Source: Bdellovibrionaceae bacterium UBA2339 (GTDB taxonomy: Bacteria; Bdellovibrionota; Bdellovibrionia; Bdellovibrionales; JAMPXM01). Taken from it: 64,000 nt of DNA. The notes under the pieces were generated by a model. It was given only the letters and a program-made list of their open reading frames with translations. It did no database searches and was not told where the DNA came from. Below are positions 50,818 through 58,466 of this stretch, piece by piece. Made by a program: the position numbers and the translations under genes. The stretch lies in NCBI GenBank assembly GCA_002344785.1, contig DDUL01000003.1, forward strand, positions 23,166-87,165, given 5' to 3'. How positions within the stretch are numbered: the first letter of the stretch is position 1; each line of letters starts with the position of its first letter.

Positions 50818-51981
50818 ATGCGGACGCATTTGCGCCTTAATGCCATTCACTTCGCTATGCTCTTGAGCCTCAGTGCCTTGAGCTTCACGTCGCCGTCAGC
50901 TTCAGCGCAGACACGATTTTGCTCATCACTTTTTGTCGTGCAAGCGGGGCTAGCGCCTCAGAGCGCTCAAGTGCTGATTCGCCGATCCGCGGCTATAGAG
51001 GAAAAGACGGGAAGCCTTTCGCTTTTTGAAGTGATGCATCCGCGGATCTACGAAGTGAGGCTGGCCGGACAGGGCGAGGCCTCGCGCGCTTGGGTATTGG
51101 ACGCTCGCGTGAATTCTTACCACCTCGGGGAACTGCTCAAGTCTGCACAGCCTGACGCGACCAGCGGAATTTTCACTCGGCCCGAGATCAGCATCGTCGC
51201 CACCACGGCTGCTGGAAAGCGCGAGCTCGAGGGCATGCTTCGCGCCCACGCCCGCGAAGAACACGTCGAACTTTACGTCGCGACTTGGAATGTTCAGGCC
51301 CGTCAAGGCCAAGCCTTAGTCCCAACTTTGCGCCTACGATCTCGCGCTGAGCTGCAAGCGGAGCGCGATGCCCAGCGCCTCGAAGCTGAAGCTCGTGCCC
51401 GCGCCGAGGCCTCGCGCGAACAGGCTCTCGTTCGACAACTCGAAAGTATCACTCGCACCGAAGACTTTCACAGATTGAGCGAGGACGTGAAGATCTCGAT
51501 CCTTGAAAGGGAACTCTCACCCATGCCGCAAAATTTTGTGTCGCGCGAATTCGACGCTCACGCGCAAGGCGCGACACCCAAAGAGCAAGCCGCGATCGCA
51601 CTGGCTCGCGAGGTGGCTTTGCGTGAGGTCAACACTGAGGTCGAGCCACCCGAGGGCACCGTCTCCATCGGCCCCATCCAGATGAACTTTGTCGTGACAC
51701 AATTGAAGATGGGCTCGACGAGCGAAGTGGTTGGCGTGCAAGTTCATCTCTCGCAAAGCGGTGGGGCAAAACGCGAAGGCCGAGGCCGTCGCCACGCGGA
51801 CTCCGAAGCTTCACACTTTGCGAGCGAAGCTGAGGCGCGACGAGCCGGTATCGATGTGGGAGCTGATGTCAGCTGGTCAACCTCTTTGACTTTGGACTTC
51901 ACGGCGGCGCGCCGATCCGGACAGACGCGTCCTGAGATTCTCGGAAGCCCCGAACTCTACATGGAGTGGTCGGGCTGGTGA
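50818..51981 (+). CDS. Exported protein of unknown function
   Basis: A 387-aa product. ATG 50818 follows a GAAGGA-type site, and the signal peptide (MRTHLRLNAIHFAMLLSLSA... ending ASA-Q) comes directly after it; the frame is open from 50767 but that start lacks support. A Cys (RFCSS) lies near the mature N-terminus. Residues ~185-225 are a charged Arg/Glu/Ala helix (RAELQAERDAQRLEAEARAR). Beta-rich segments follow, ending SPELYMEWSGW. No family recognised. Isolated by ~250 bp from the upstream pair. Confidence 0.68.
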   Translation: MRTHLRLNAIHFAMLLSLSALSFTSPSASAQTRFCSSLFVVQAGLAPQSAQVLIRRSAAIEEKTGSLSLFEVMHPRIYEVRLAGQGEASRAWVLDARVNSYHLGELLKSAQPDATSGIFTRPEISIVATTAAGKRELEGMLRAHAREEHVELYVATWNVQARQGQALVPTLRLRSRAELQAERDAQRLEAEARARAEASREQALVRQLESITRTEDFHRLSEDVKISILERELSPMPQNFVSREFDAHAQGATPKEQAAIALAREVALREVNTEVEPPEGTVSIGPIQMNFVVTQLKMGSTSEVVGVQVHLSQSGGAKREGRGRRHADSEASHFASEAEARRAGIDVGADVSWSTSLTLDFTAARRSGQTRPEILGSPELYMEWSGW

Positions 51982-52073
51982 GACTTTTTATTCATGTGTG
52001 ATCCCTGTCTGAATCCTATGTGAATTCTGTATGAATTCTGGCGCGATCTCGGCGTGTGGCTTTTGTGGCCCTG

Positions 52074-52610
52074 TCAGTTGGCCTTGCCAGCAAGGCGTAG
52101 GCGCGCTTCGCGACGCTTTTTTGCCTGAGCAAACCGGCGCCGCTCTTCTTCGGACTGCGGCTCTACGGGTGGAACAGGAATCGGTCGCATCTTTTCATCA
52201 AGCGCCACGAAGGTGAGATAGGCGCTGGCCGTGTGAAAGGTCACGCCTGTCATGGGATTCTCGGCGTCGACTCGCACGCCGACTTCCATGGATGTTTTCC
52301 CGACATAGTTCACGCTTGCGCGAAGATTCACAGTCCATCCACTCAGCACGGGTTGGACAAATTGCAAGTAGTCGATCGACGCGGTGACCACGCGAAGACC
52401 TGAATGGCGTTGCGCCGCAATCGCACCACAAATATCGATCCAAGACATGATCACACCACCGAATACACCGCCCAGAGAATTGGTGTGCTGCGGGAGAACC
52501 ATTTCCGTCATCACCGTCTTGGATCGCGACACGGGTCGCGCGATTGCGGAGACCGGAGTTGAAGCTTGAATGGCCGAGTTCGTCTTCTTCTTTGGAGGCG
52601 ACTTTGACAT
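52074..52610 (-). CDS. Acyl-CoA thioesterase (hotdog fold, YciA/BFIT-like)
   Basis: A 178-aa cytosolic thioesterase hydrolysing acyl-CoA. The hotdog core shows VLPQHTNSLGGVFGGVIMSW with the helix IDICGAIAAQRH (catalytic Asp region) and VVTASIDYLQFVQPV, then GKTSMEVGVRVDAENP. Lys/Arg-rich tails flank the core at both ends. Start ATG 52610. It could recycle CoA from the acyl-CoA pathways encoded elsewhere in the window. Three inverted GAAC-N4-GTTC elements lie 77-137 bp upstream of the start. Confidence 0.9.
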   Translation of the reverse strand: MSKSPPKKKTNSAIQASTPVSAIARPVSRSKTVMTEMVLPQHTNSLGGVFGGVIMSWIDICGAIAAQRHSGLRVVTASIDYLQFVQPVLSGWTVNLRASVNYVGKTSMEVGVRVDAENPMTGVTFHTASAYLTFVALDEKMRPIPVPPVEPQSEEERRRFAQAKKRREARLRLAGKAN

Positions 52611-52921
52611 GAGGGATGTCCACTCGTTTCCAGAATCGGGTTATTGTGGCGATCCCCTTGCACGTCGCAGGATCGCCAGGTCTGTTGAACGCGAGTTCAC
52701 TTCGAATCTTGAACGCGAGTTCACGTCGAATGTTCGAACGCGAGTTCAATCGGACTCTTGGTCTTTACGCTTTCATGCTTTGCTCTGACCCGCAACTCTC
52801 GCACTAGCCCCGCCCTAAGCTGGTCTTCATCATCCTCGACCTACGTCCTAATGCTCTCGCCACGACAAACTCGACGTAAGCCTCAGTCGACTGACGCTCG
52901 ATTTCTGCCGACAAGTGAAGA
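52611..52921. promoter_or_regulatory. Divergent region with three GAAC-GCGA-GTTC boxes
   Basis: Three identical palindromic boxes GAACGCGAGTTC lie at 52687-52698, 52711-52722 and 52736-52747, 24 and 25 bp apart, with partly repeated flanks (TTCGAAT). Their geometry GAAC-N4-GTTC is that of LexA (Cheo-type) boxes of Gram-positive bacteria; the Bdellovibrio LexA box I know of is different (TTAC-N3-GTAA). They lie between the thioesterase gene (minus) and the FHA/stator cluster (plus) and could regulate either. The rest of the gap shows nothing clear. Confidence 0.55.
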
Positions 52922-54361
52922 GTGAAGAAGCGACTTTCCATCTTCTCAGGTTTGCTAGCGCGCTCATCTTGGCGCTTTGCTTTCAGCGGTCAAGCCGTTG
53001 GCGTCATCGCGCGCGCGGCCTGCATTTCACTTTGTTGTGTCGCCATGCTGGGCGTAGAAAAGGCTTCAGTCGCATCTGCACAGAACCGCAAAGCCAATAG
53101 CAAGAAGAGCGAGTCCAAGCGGACAACTCGCACGCCAAACTCTGCTGCGCCTCAGGCCAAACCAACAAGCAACGCGAGTAAAACAAACAAGTCCCCAATC
53201 AACAATCGAGCCTCGCGCTTGCCACCCAAACCCGCGACAGCATCGAAGCCCGCAGCTTCTCAAGTTGCCGATCAAACTGTTCCGCAAACTTCAGACGCAC
53301 CCAACTCTGCCGCTGCATCTGGCGGCAACACTGTGCTGCGCCCCACATTGCATTGGGTAGACGCCAGCACACGCTCCAGCCTCGGCGAGACCCGGGCCTG
53401 GGCAATCGCTGCAGATCGAGCCTTCATTCAACTTGAGTCTCACTTTCCCATCTCGCAAGTTGTGGAGTCGCCGAATTGGGAATTCAAAAGCAACCGACTC
53501 ACCTATTATGGACGGCTCACGCAAATCGATCCAATCTCGCGTTGGGGCCTTGTGGTGTTCAACGGACAAGTCTTCGGCAACGCCAGCGACGAAGTGTTCA
53601 GAAAGTCTCCGCGCAACTTCGCGCTAGAGCCCAAAGACTTCACCGCCTGGAAGCGCCTGAGCGATGAACTTCGTCGATCACCTGCCCAGGTCACAGGACT
53701 TGTGGAACAAGTTCGGGCCCGCTGGGACGCATTCGAGCGAGAAATCTGGCGTAGCTTTTATTCTGACTACCGGCCCTTTGGACTCAGAAATTGGCTTTTG
53801 GGCATTCGGCCCGAAAGGAATCCTCTGAGCTCGAGTGCGCTGCCCGCCTCGATTCAATGTCAGCCCCGCGAACCCTACTTACCTAGCCGAAGTCCAGTGC
53901 GTCGCTGGGCTCATGAGGGCGCAGGTGTGAGCTGTGTGCTCACCACAGATGTAAAACTTCAAGCAGATCCTTGGAGTGGCCAAGACAGCGTCTCGCGAAT
54001 TGCACATTCTGGTGGCGTGCTACGTTTGACGGACACGAATCTTCCGCTGAAGAGTCAAAGTCAAATTCTCGAAGCTCTGGCAGCTCCCCATCGCGAAAGA
54101 TTTGAGCGCCTCGCTTCGGGACTTGGCTCCTCTTCCCAAGCCGAATGTCAGACGATCTATATCGATGATCGACAGATCGTCTCCTTTGTCTGCACTCGTA
54201 AATTGCGAAGCCCCGCCAACATCCATCATTCGCTAATGGGCTGGGGTCAGCTGCGTGGCAATAGTTTCCTGCACAGCTTTCTGGAAGCCGAAGGTGTGTC
54301 ATCAGGAATCATTCTCGAGCTAACGCGAATGTCGATGGATCAACTGGGGAAGACACCATGA
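52922..54361 (+). CDS. Exported basic protein leading the FHA/stator cluster
   Basis: A 479-aa product from GTG 52922, with weak start evidence. A hydrophobic segment (VIARAACISLCCVAMLG) suggests export. A ~90-residue linker rich in Lys, Ser, Pro, Thr and Ala follows, then a folded part (~140-479). That part contains TRAWAIAADRAFIQLESHFP and WGLVVFNGQVFGNASDEVF, which faintly recall a trypsin-like fold, but no catalytic triad can be placed. Cys residues occur in the C-terminal third. The last codons overlap the FHA gene start (ATGA at 54358), so it belongs to the same operon. It could be the extracytoplasmic partner of the stator proteins. Confidence 0.65.
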   Translation: MKKRLSIFSGLLARSSWRFAFSGQAVGVIARAACISLCCVAMLGVEKASVASAQNRKANSKKSESKRTTRTPNSAAPQAKPTSNASKTNKSPINNRASRLPPKPATASKPAASQVADQTVPQTSDAPNSAAASGGNTVLRPTLHWVDASTRSSLGETRAWAIAADRAFIQLESHFPISQVVESPNWEFKSNRLTYYGRLTQIDPISRWGLVVFNGQVFGNASDEVFRKSPRNFALEPKDFTAWKRLSDELRRSPAQVTGLVEQVRARWDAFEREIWRSFYSDYRPFGLRNWLLGIRPERNPLSSSALPASIQCQPREPYLPSRSPVRRWAHEGAGVSCVLTTDVKLQADPWSGQDSVSRIAHSGGVLRLTDTNLPLKSQSQILEALAAPHRERFERLASGLGSSSQAECQTIYIDDRQIVSFVCTRKLRSPANIHHSLMGWGQLRGNSFLHSFLEAEGVSSGIILELTRMSMDQLGKTP

Positions 54362-55602
54362 ACGTCCTGTTGATTATCAAAGACAATGCCGGAAGAGTTC
54401 TTGCCGAGACGATCTTATCGAGCGGTGTTTCCACCATTGGCCGAGACGCCGCTTGCACAATCTCCGTGCCGCATCGTTCACTCTCTCGGCATCATGCGCA
54501 GATCACCGTGAACGACAACTTCGTTCGCGTGGTCGATCTCGGTAGTCGCAATGGTCTTTATTTCGGCGGCGAGCGACACCAGCAAATTGAGTTTCAAGAA
54601 AATCGACGAATTGATGTTGGCGCCTTAAATCTCGAATTTCAATTCATGGATCAAGATCATGCCGACGTCGAGCCGGAGCAAACTTCGCCCGGCGCCCAGC
54701 CTTCGCCCGAAGCAGAAGTCGATGTGCGCACACAAGTCGGGCAAGCGGCGAAGTCGACGCATGAATCAGCTTTTCTAGCGCGTGAAACTTTCGTTGGCGC
54801 TTCACCACTCGCTCCACGCTCACCCACACCCGCGCGCACAGTGCCGACACCACAAAGTCCATCACCGATGCCGGCCGCGGCGCAACCGATCGCCCGCCCT
54901 TCAGCTCCCGGTGCGATTCAAAATCCTCAACGTGAGCGTGAGGACGACTTGGCGTTTGATTTGAATGCCGTCGGGCCGAACGTCGCTCCCAGCGCGCCAA
55001 CAGCGGCGTCTGTTCAACCACCTCCTGCACCTGTGGACTCGCCCTACTTCGCGGCCCCGGTACCGCCGACTCAAGCTGTCGCGCCACTTCCTCCCTTGGC
55101 TCCCCCGCCCGCACGCCCCAGTGCTGGCACGGTGACCTCTTACACAGTTTCGAAGTCTGGTTTCGAAGCGACCGAGGAAGCGCCTGCAAAAGCAAAATTC
55201 GATTTGCATTCACGATCCACGCAGGTGATGGCCGTCGCCATCATCGTCGTGATCACCTTCATTGGACTACGTTGGGGCACTTCGGGATCGAAGTCCCAAG
55301 AGCCGAGCGCACAAAGCTCCACGTCCTCACCTGTTTCGCCGAACACGACGGAGCAACTGGATCAAGCGTCTGTGAATCCTCCTGTAGGCACCGACTCTCC
55401 TTCGGTGGGGAATCAAGATCGCCCAAGGTCAGAGACGGAGACTCGGCCTGCGCCTTCGGTGAATCGAGATGTGGCGCCTCAGTCTGCTCAGAACTCAAGA
55501 CCCTCGCCTGAGGGACCACCCCAAGCTGACGGCTCGTATCGCTATGGCACGGCCAACGAGTACCTCCGCCACGTGCAGGACTTCGTCAATCGGCCTCGCT
55601 GA
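54358..55602 (+). CDS. FHA-domain protein with one transmembrane segment
   Basis: A 414-aa protein. Residues ~1-100 form a forkhead-associated domain: STIGRDAACTISVPHRSLSR with the following HH (phosphothreonine-binding Arg and Ser-Arg-His) and DLGSRNGLYFGG (Asn-Gly). A ~170-residue linker is rich in Pro, Ala and Thr. A single TM segment (VMAVAIIVVITFIGLRWG) lies near residues 289-306. A polar tail ends with YRYGTANEYLRHVQDFVNRP. Topology is probably FHA inside, tail outside. FHA domains read phosphothreonine; no Ser/Thr kinase gene is in the window. Coupled by ATGA overlap to the upstream exported protein. Confidence 0.85.
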   Translation: MNVLLIIKDNAGRVLAETILSSGVSTIGRDAACTISVPHRSLSRHHAQITVNDNFVRVVDLGSRNGLYFGGERHQQIEFQENRRIDVGALNLEFQFMDQDHADVEPEQTSPGAQPSPEAEVDVRTQVGQAAKSTHESAFLARETFVGASPLAPRSPTPARTVPTPQSPSPMPAAAQPIARPSAPGAIQNPQREREDDLAFDLNAVGPNVAPSAPTAASVQPPPAPVDSPYFAAPVPPTQAVAPLPPLAPPPARPSAGTVTSYTVSKSGFEATEEAPAKAKFDLHSRSTQVMAVAIIVVITFIGLRWGTSGSKSQEPSAQSSTSSPVSPNTTEQLDQASVNPPVGTDSPSVGNQDRPRSETETRPAPSVNRDVAPQSAQNSRPSPEGPPQADGSYRYGTANEYLRHVQDFVNRPR

Positions 55603-55715
55603 GGCTGCAAATCACGTCGACGATCAACCCATCGACGACGCTCACTCTGGACCTCCGTCCAGCAAGTTCATCGCGAAATTTGCCGATAAAGCCTTGGGAT
55701 ATCGCGAGGAGACGC

Positions 55716-57461
55716 ATGGCATTTCATCGATCAAAACGCCAACGCCATAGTGCCGACGATTCAATGTGGACAAGTTATTCCGACTTGTTCTTGGGATTGT
55801 CAGTGATCTTTCTGTTGCTCTATGTGGCCGCAAGCCTTCGCCAAGGTACGGAAGGCTTCGTCCAATATCAGCAGCTCAAGCAGACGGAAAAAGAGAATGA
55901 GACTCTCCGGCAGCAGATTCGCGCCTATGAGACCATCAATAAACAGTATCTGGATCAGCAGGCCTCGGACGATCAAAAGAAGACCTATGATCTGTTGATG
56001 AGCAAACTTGATCTCTTACAGAACGAAGCCAATGACGAAGCGAAGAAGCTTCGCCAAGCGGCTCGCGAACATGACGAGAAAAAGCGCGCATTGAACGAGT
56101 ACCAAGCCATGGTGAAGGCCATCGTGCAAGCCAACAACGTCGCCTCCTCGCGAATCGCAAAGCGCGATGTCTTCATCGACAAACAGGAAGACAAGATCGA
56201 AGAGCAAGACAGCAAGATCACCGAGCTCAACCAAGACCTGGTTGAAAAGCGCAATGTGATCGCCAGCGGTGAGCGAAAAATTCAAGAGCTGGATCAGCAG
56301 CTCAACACGAACATCAAGCGCTTAGAGGCCGAACGCAAGGCGAAGAAAATTTCGCAAGCCGCCTTCATTCGTGAGCGCGAGATGCTTCGCGAACAAGCTC
56401 GTCGCAATATCGAAATGCTCGAAGCGCAGAACATTCGAGCGCGCGGTGAAATTGACAAGATCAATACCGAGCTCGCTCAAACTTCGAGGGAGCTGGCGTC
56501 GACCAAAACGAACTTGGAAAAGACTCAAGCCTTGGCTTCGGATCTCGGCAACAAGCTCACCGAAGCCGAGCGAAAGCACCAAGAGCGTTTGGCAGGCCTG
56601 CGTGACGCATTCGCATCCAAGGCCGCCGCGGAACGAGCCGAATTTGAACAGAAACTCGCCGCAGAAAAACTCAGTGGCGAGCAACGAGCCGCGCGCGAAG
56701 CCGCATTCCGTGCCGAGGCTGAACGGAAGGCACGCGGTCTTGCCGACCAAATCGCCGATGCCGAAGGGAAATTCCGTCGCGCCCAAGCCGAAGCTGAAGG
56801 CGCAAAGGGTGCCTTGGCTAAGAAAGAAGGCGAATTGGCGGCGACAAAAGGTCGCTTGGAGCAAACATCGCGCGATCTGGCCACAGCCCAAGCCAATCTT
56901 GAAGCCAAACGCAAACTGGCCGAGTCGATCAAGAACCGCTTTAACAAACAAGGCATCAAAGCCGAAGTCGATGGCAAGACCGGCGACGTTTTGTTGAGCT
57001 TCGGCGAAGAGTACTTTGATACGGGCAAGTCCAAACTCAAACCGGGCATGCAACGCGTGCTCGAAAAGGCGATGCCCGCCTATTCACAGAGCTTGTTTGA
57101 AGACAAAAGCATCGCGGACAAGATCAGTGCCGTGGAGATCGTTGGTTTTGCATCGCCGACCTTCAAGAATCGCTTCATCGATCCACGCAAGCTCTCGGCG
57201 GCAGATCGCAAAGCTGTGCAGTACAACTTGGATTTGAGCTATCAACGCGCACGCGCGATCTTCGATCACATTTACGCGAACATGGACTTCCAACACAAAC
57301 GCCAGCTGCTCCCGCTTGTGAAAGTCACCGGGCGAAGCTTTTTAGCGCAAGATCCGAATCAACGAACACCAGCAAACTCAAACGCCGATGCCTTCTGCCG
57401 TCAGAACGACTGCGCGAAGCTTCAGCGCGTGATCATCAAATTCAACTTAAAAGAAGAATAG
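55716..57461 (+). CDS. MotB/ZorB-like protein with long coiled coil and C-terminal OmpA-like domain
   Basis: A 581-aa protein. A short basic N-terminus is followed by one TM segment, MWTSYSDLFLGLSVIFLLLY (residues 17-36); Asp23 aligns with the proton-binding Asp32 of MotB. Residues ~45-415 are an almost uninterrupted coiled coil, far longer than the ~50-100-residue linker of MotB. Residues ~425-578 are OmpA-like (FGEEYFDTGKSKLKPG, AVEIVGFASPTF, LDLSYQRARAIFDHI), expected to grip peptidoglycan. GAGGAG sits 4 nt before ATG 55716; an earlier TTG at 55680 is less likely. With the next gene it should form an ion-driven stator-type complex in the inner membrane. Confidence 0.85.
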   Translation: MAFHRSKRQRHSADDSMWTSYSDLFLGLSVIFLLLYVAASLRQGTEGFVQYQQLKQTEKENETLRQQIRAYETINKQYLDQQASDDQKKTYDLLMSKLDLLQNEANDEAKKLRQAAREHDEKKRALNEYQAMVKAIVQANNVASSRIAKRDVFIDKQEDKIEEQDSKITELNQDLVEKRNVIASGERKIQELDQQLNTNIKRLEAERKAKKISQAAFIREREMLREQARRNIEMLEAQNIRARGEIDKINTELAQTSRELASTKTNLEKTQALASDLGNKLTEAERKHQERLAGLRDAFASKAAAERAEFEQKLAAEKLSGEQRAAREAAFRAEAERKARGLADQIADAEGKFRRAQAEAEGAKGALAKKEGELAATKGRLEQTSRDLATAQANLEAKRKLAESIKNRFNKQGIKAEVDGKTGDVLLSFGEEYFDTGKSKLKPGMQRVLEKAMPAYSQSLFEDKSIADKISAVEIVGFASPTFKNRFIDPRKLSAADRKAVQYNLDLSYQRARAIFDHIYANMDFQHKRQLLPLVKVTGRSFLAQDPNQRTPANSNADAFCRQNDCAKLQRVIIKFNLKEE

Positions 57462-57477
57462 GACGAAGGAGAACAAC

Positions 57478-58434
57478 ATGCTCGCCCTGGAACAAGTTTT
57501 TTACAAATTGCTCGAGCAATTCGCGGTTGTGGGAAAAGCCGTCCACTTCCCCGTGATGATGGCGATCTTCATCGTCGGCGTGACCGCACGTTGGTTGATT
57601 CATCGCACAGTGAAGCGACACCACGGCTTTGCGAAGACCTTTGAATTCCATGTGAGCCAGTTCTTGGCTCAACATCAAAAGAGCAACAGCACCAAGGCTT
57701 CCTTCTACTTGTTGGTGAAGAAACTCTTGGAGCGAAGCTACTTCGAGTCCATAGCGCGCCGTCAGGACGGCAGCAAAAGCCCGCACACCGTCGCCCTTCC
57801 CTTGGATGACCGCATTTTCCTCACGCGATTCGGTTGCGCTTGGTTCGTCAAAGAACTCTTAAAGCAAGTTCGTCACTTGCAGCACGGCCCAGTACTCCCC
57901 AAGCTCGATCAAATCACGCGCGCCATCTTGTCGCGAAATCCTGTGTTTGGAAAAGTGTTGGGTCTGATTCCCGCTGGCGGTCTCAATGACTTCCTCAACA
58001 TTTTGCCCGGCCTGTTTGTCATCGGCGGGATCTTCGGAACCTTCTTGGGCGTGATGAACGGTCTGCCGAGCTTAGGCGGGATGTCGGTGGAGAATCCCGA
58101 ACAAACCAAGCAAATCATGGATGCCTTCCTCCGCGACGTCGCCATGTCGATGGGCGCATCGGTGACGGGCATCTTCTTGAGCGTGTTGATGACCTTGATC
58201 AATACAACATGGTCTCCGGAACGTCTGCATGACGACATGGTCGAGCGCTTTGAGAACTCGCTGGATCTTTTGTGGAACTACGCGACTTCCAATGAAGTGC
58301 CGAATGATGTGCGCGGTTTCGATGAGAATCAGGACCCTGTCGAAGCCCTGAGCGCAGCGGCACTCAATCAAGAATATGAGAAACACCGTGCACGATTTGG
58401 CGACGCGGCTGAGTCGACGGCCAAGTCCGCCTAA
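57478..58434 (+). CDS. MotA/TolQ/ExbB-type proton channel protein (ZorA-like)
   Basis: A 318-aa inner-membrane protein with TM segments near residues 22-42, 176-198 and 223-243. The MotA/ExbB core is seen as LPGLFVIGGIFGTFLGVMNG followed by FLRDVAMSMGASVTGIFLSV (pore-lining small residues and the conserved Thr/Ser positions). A basic cytoplasmic segment of ~130 residues lies between TM1 and TM2. AAGGAG before ATG 57478; the gap to the MotB-like gene is 16 bp. It should assemble around the MotB-like TM helix to conduct ions. The core resembles ZorA of the Zorya anti-phage system more than flagellar MotA, but the long ZorA tail is missing. Confidence 0.85.
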   Translation: MLALEQVFYKLLEQFAVVGKAVHFPVMMAIFIVGVTARWLIHRTVKRHHGFAKTFEFHVSQFLAQHQKSNSTKASFYLLVKKLLERSYFESIARRQDGSKSPHTVALPLDDRIFLTRFGCAWFVKELLKQVRHLQHGPVLPKLDQITRAILSRNPVFGKVLGLIPAGGLNDFLNILPGLFVIGGIFGTFLGVMNGLPSLGGMSVENPEQTKQIMDAFLRDVAMSMGASVTGIFLSVLMTLINTTWSPERLHDDMVERFENSLDLLWNYATSNEVPNDVRGFDENQDPVEALSAAALNQEYEKHRARFGDAAESTAKSA

Positions 58435-58466
58435 TTGGGATTGAGTTGAATGAGTTAAGGAACTGA

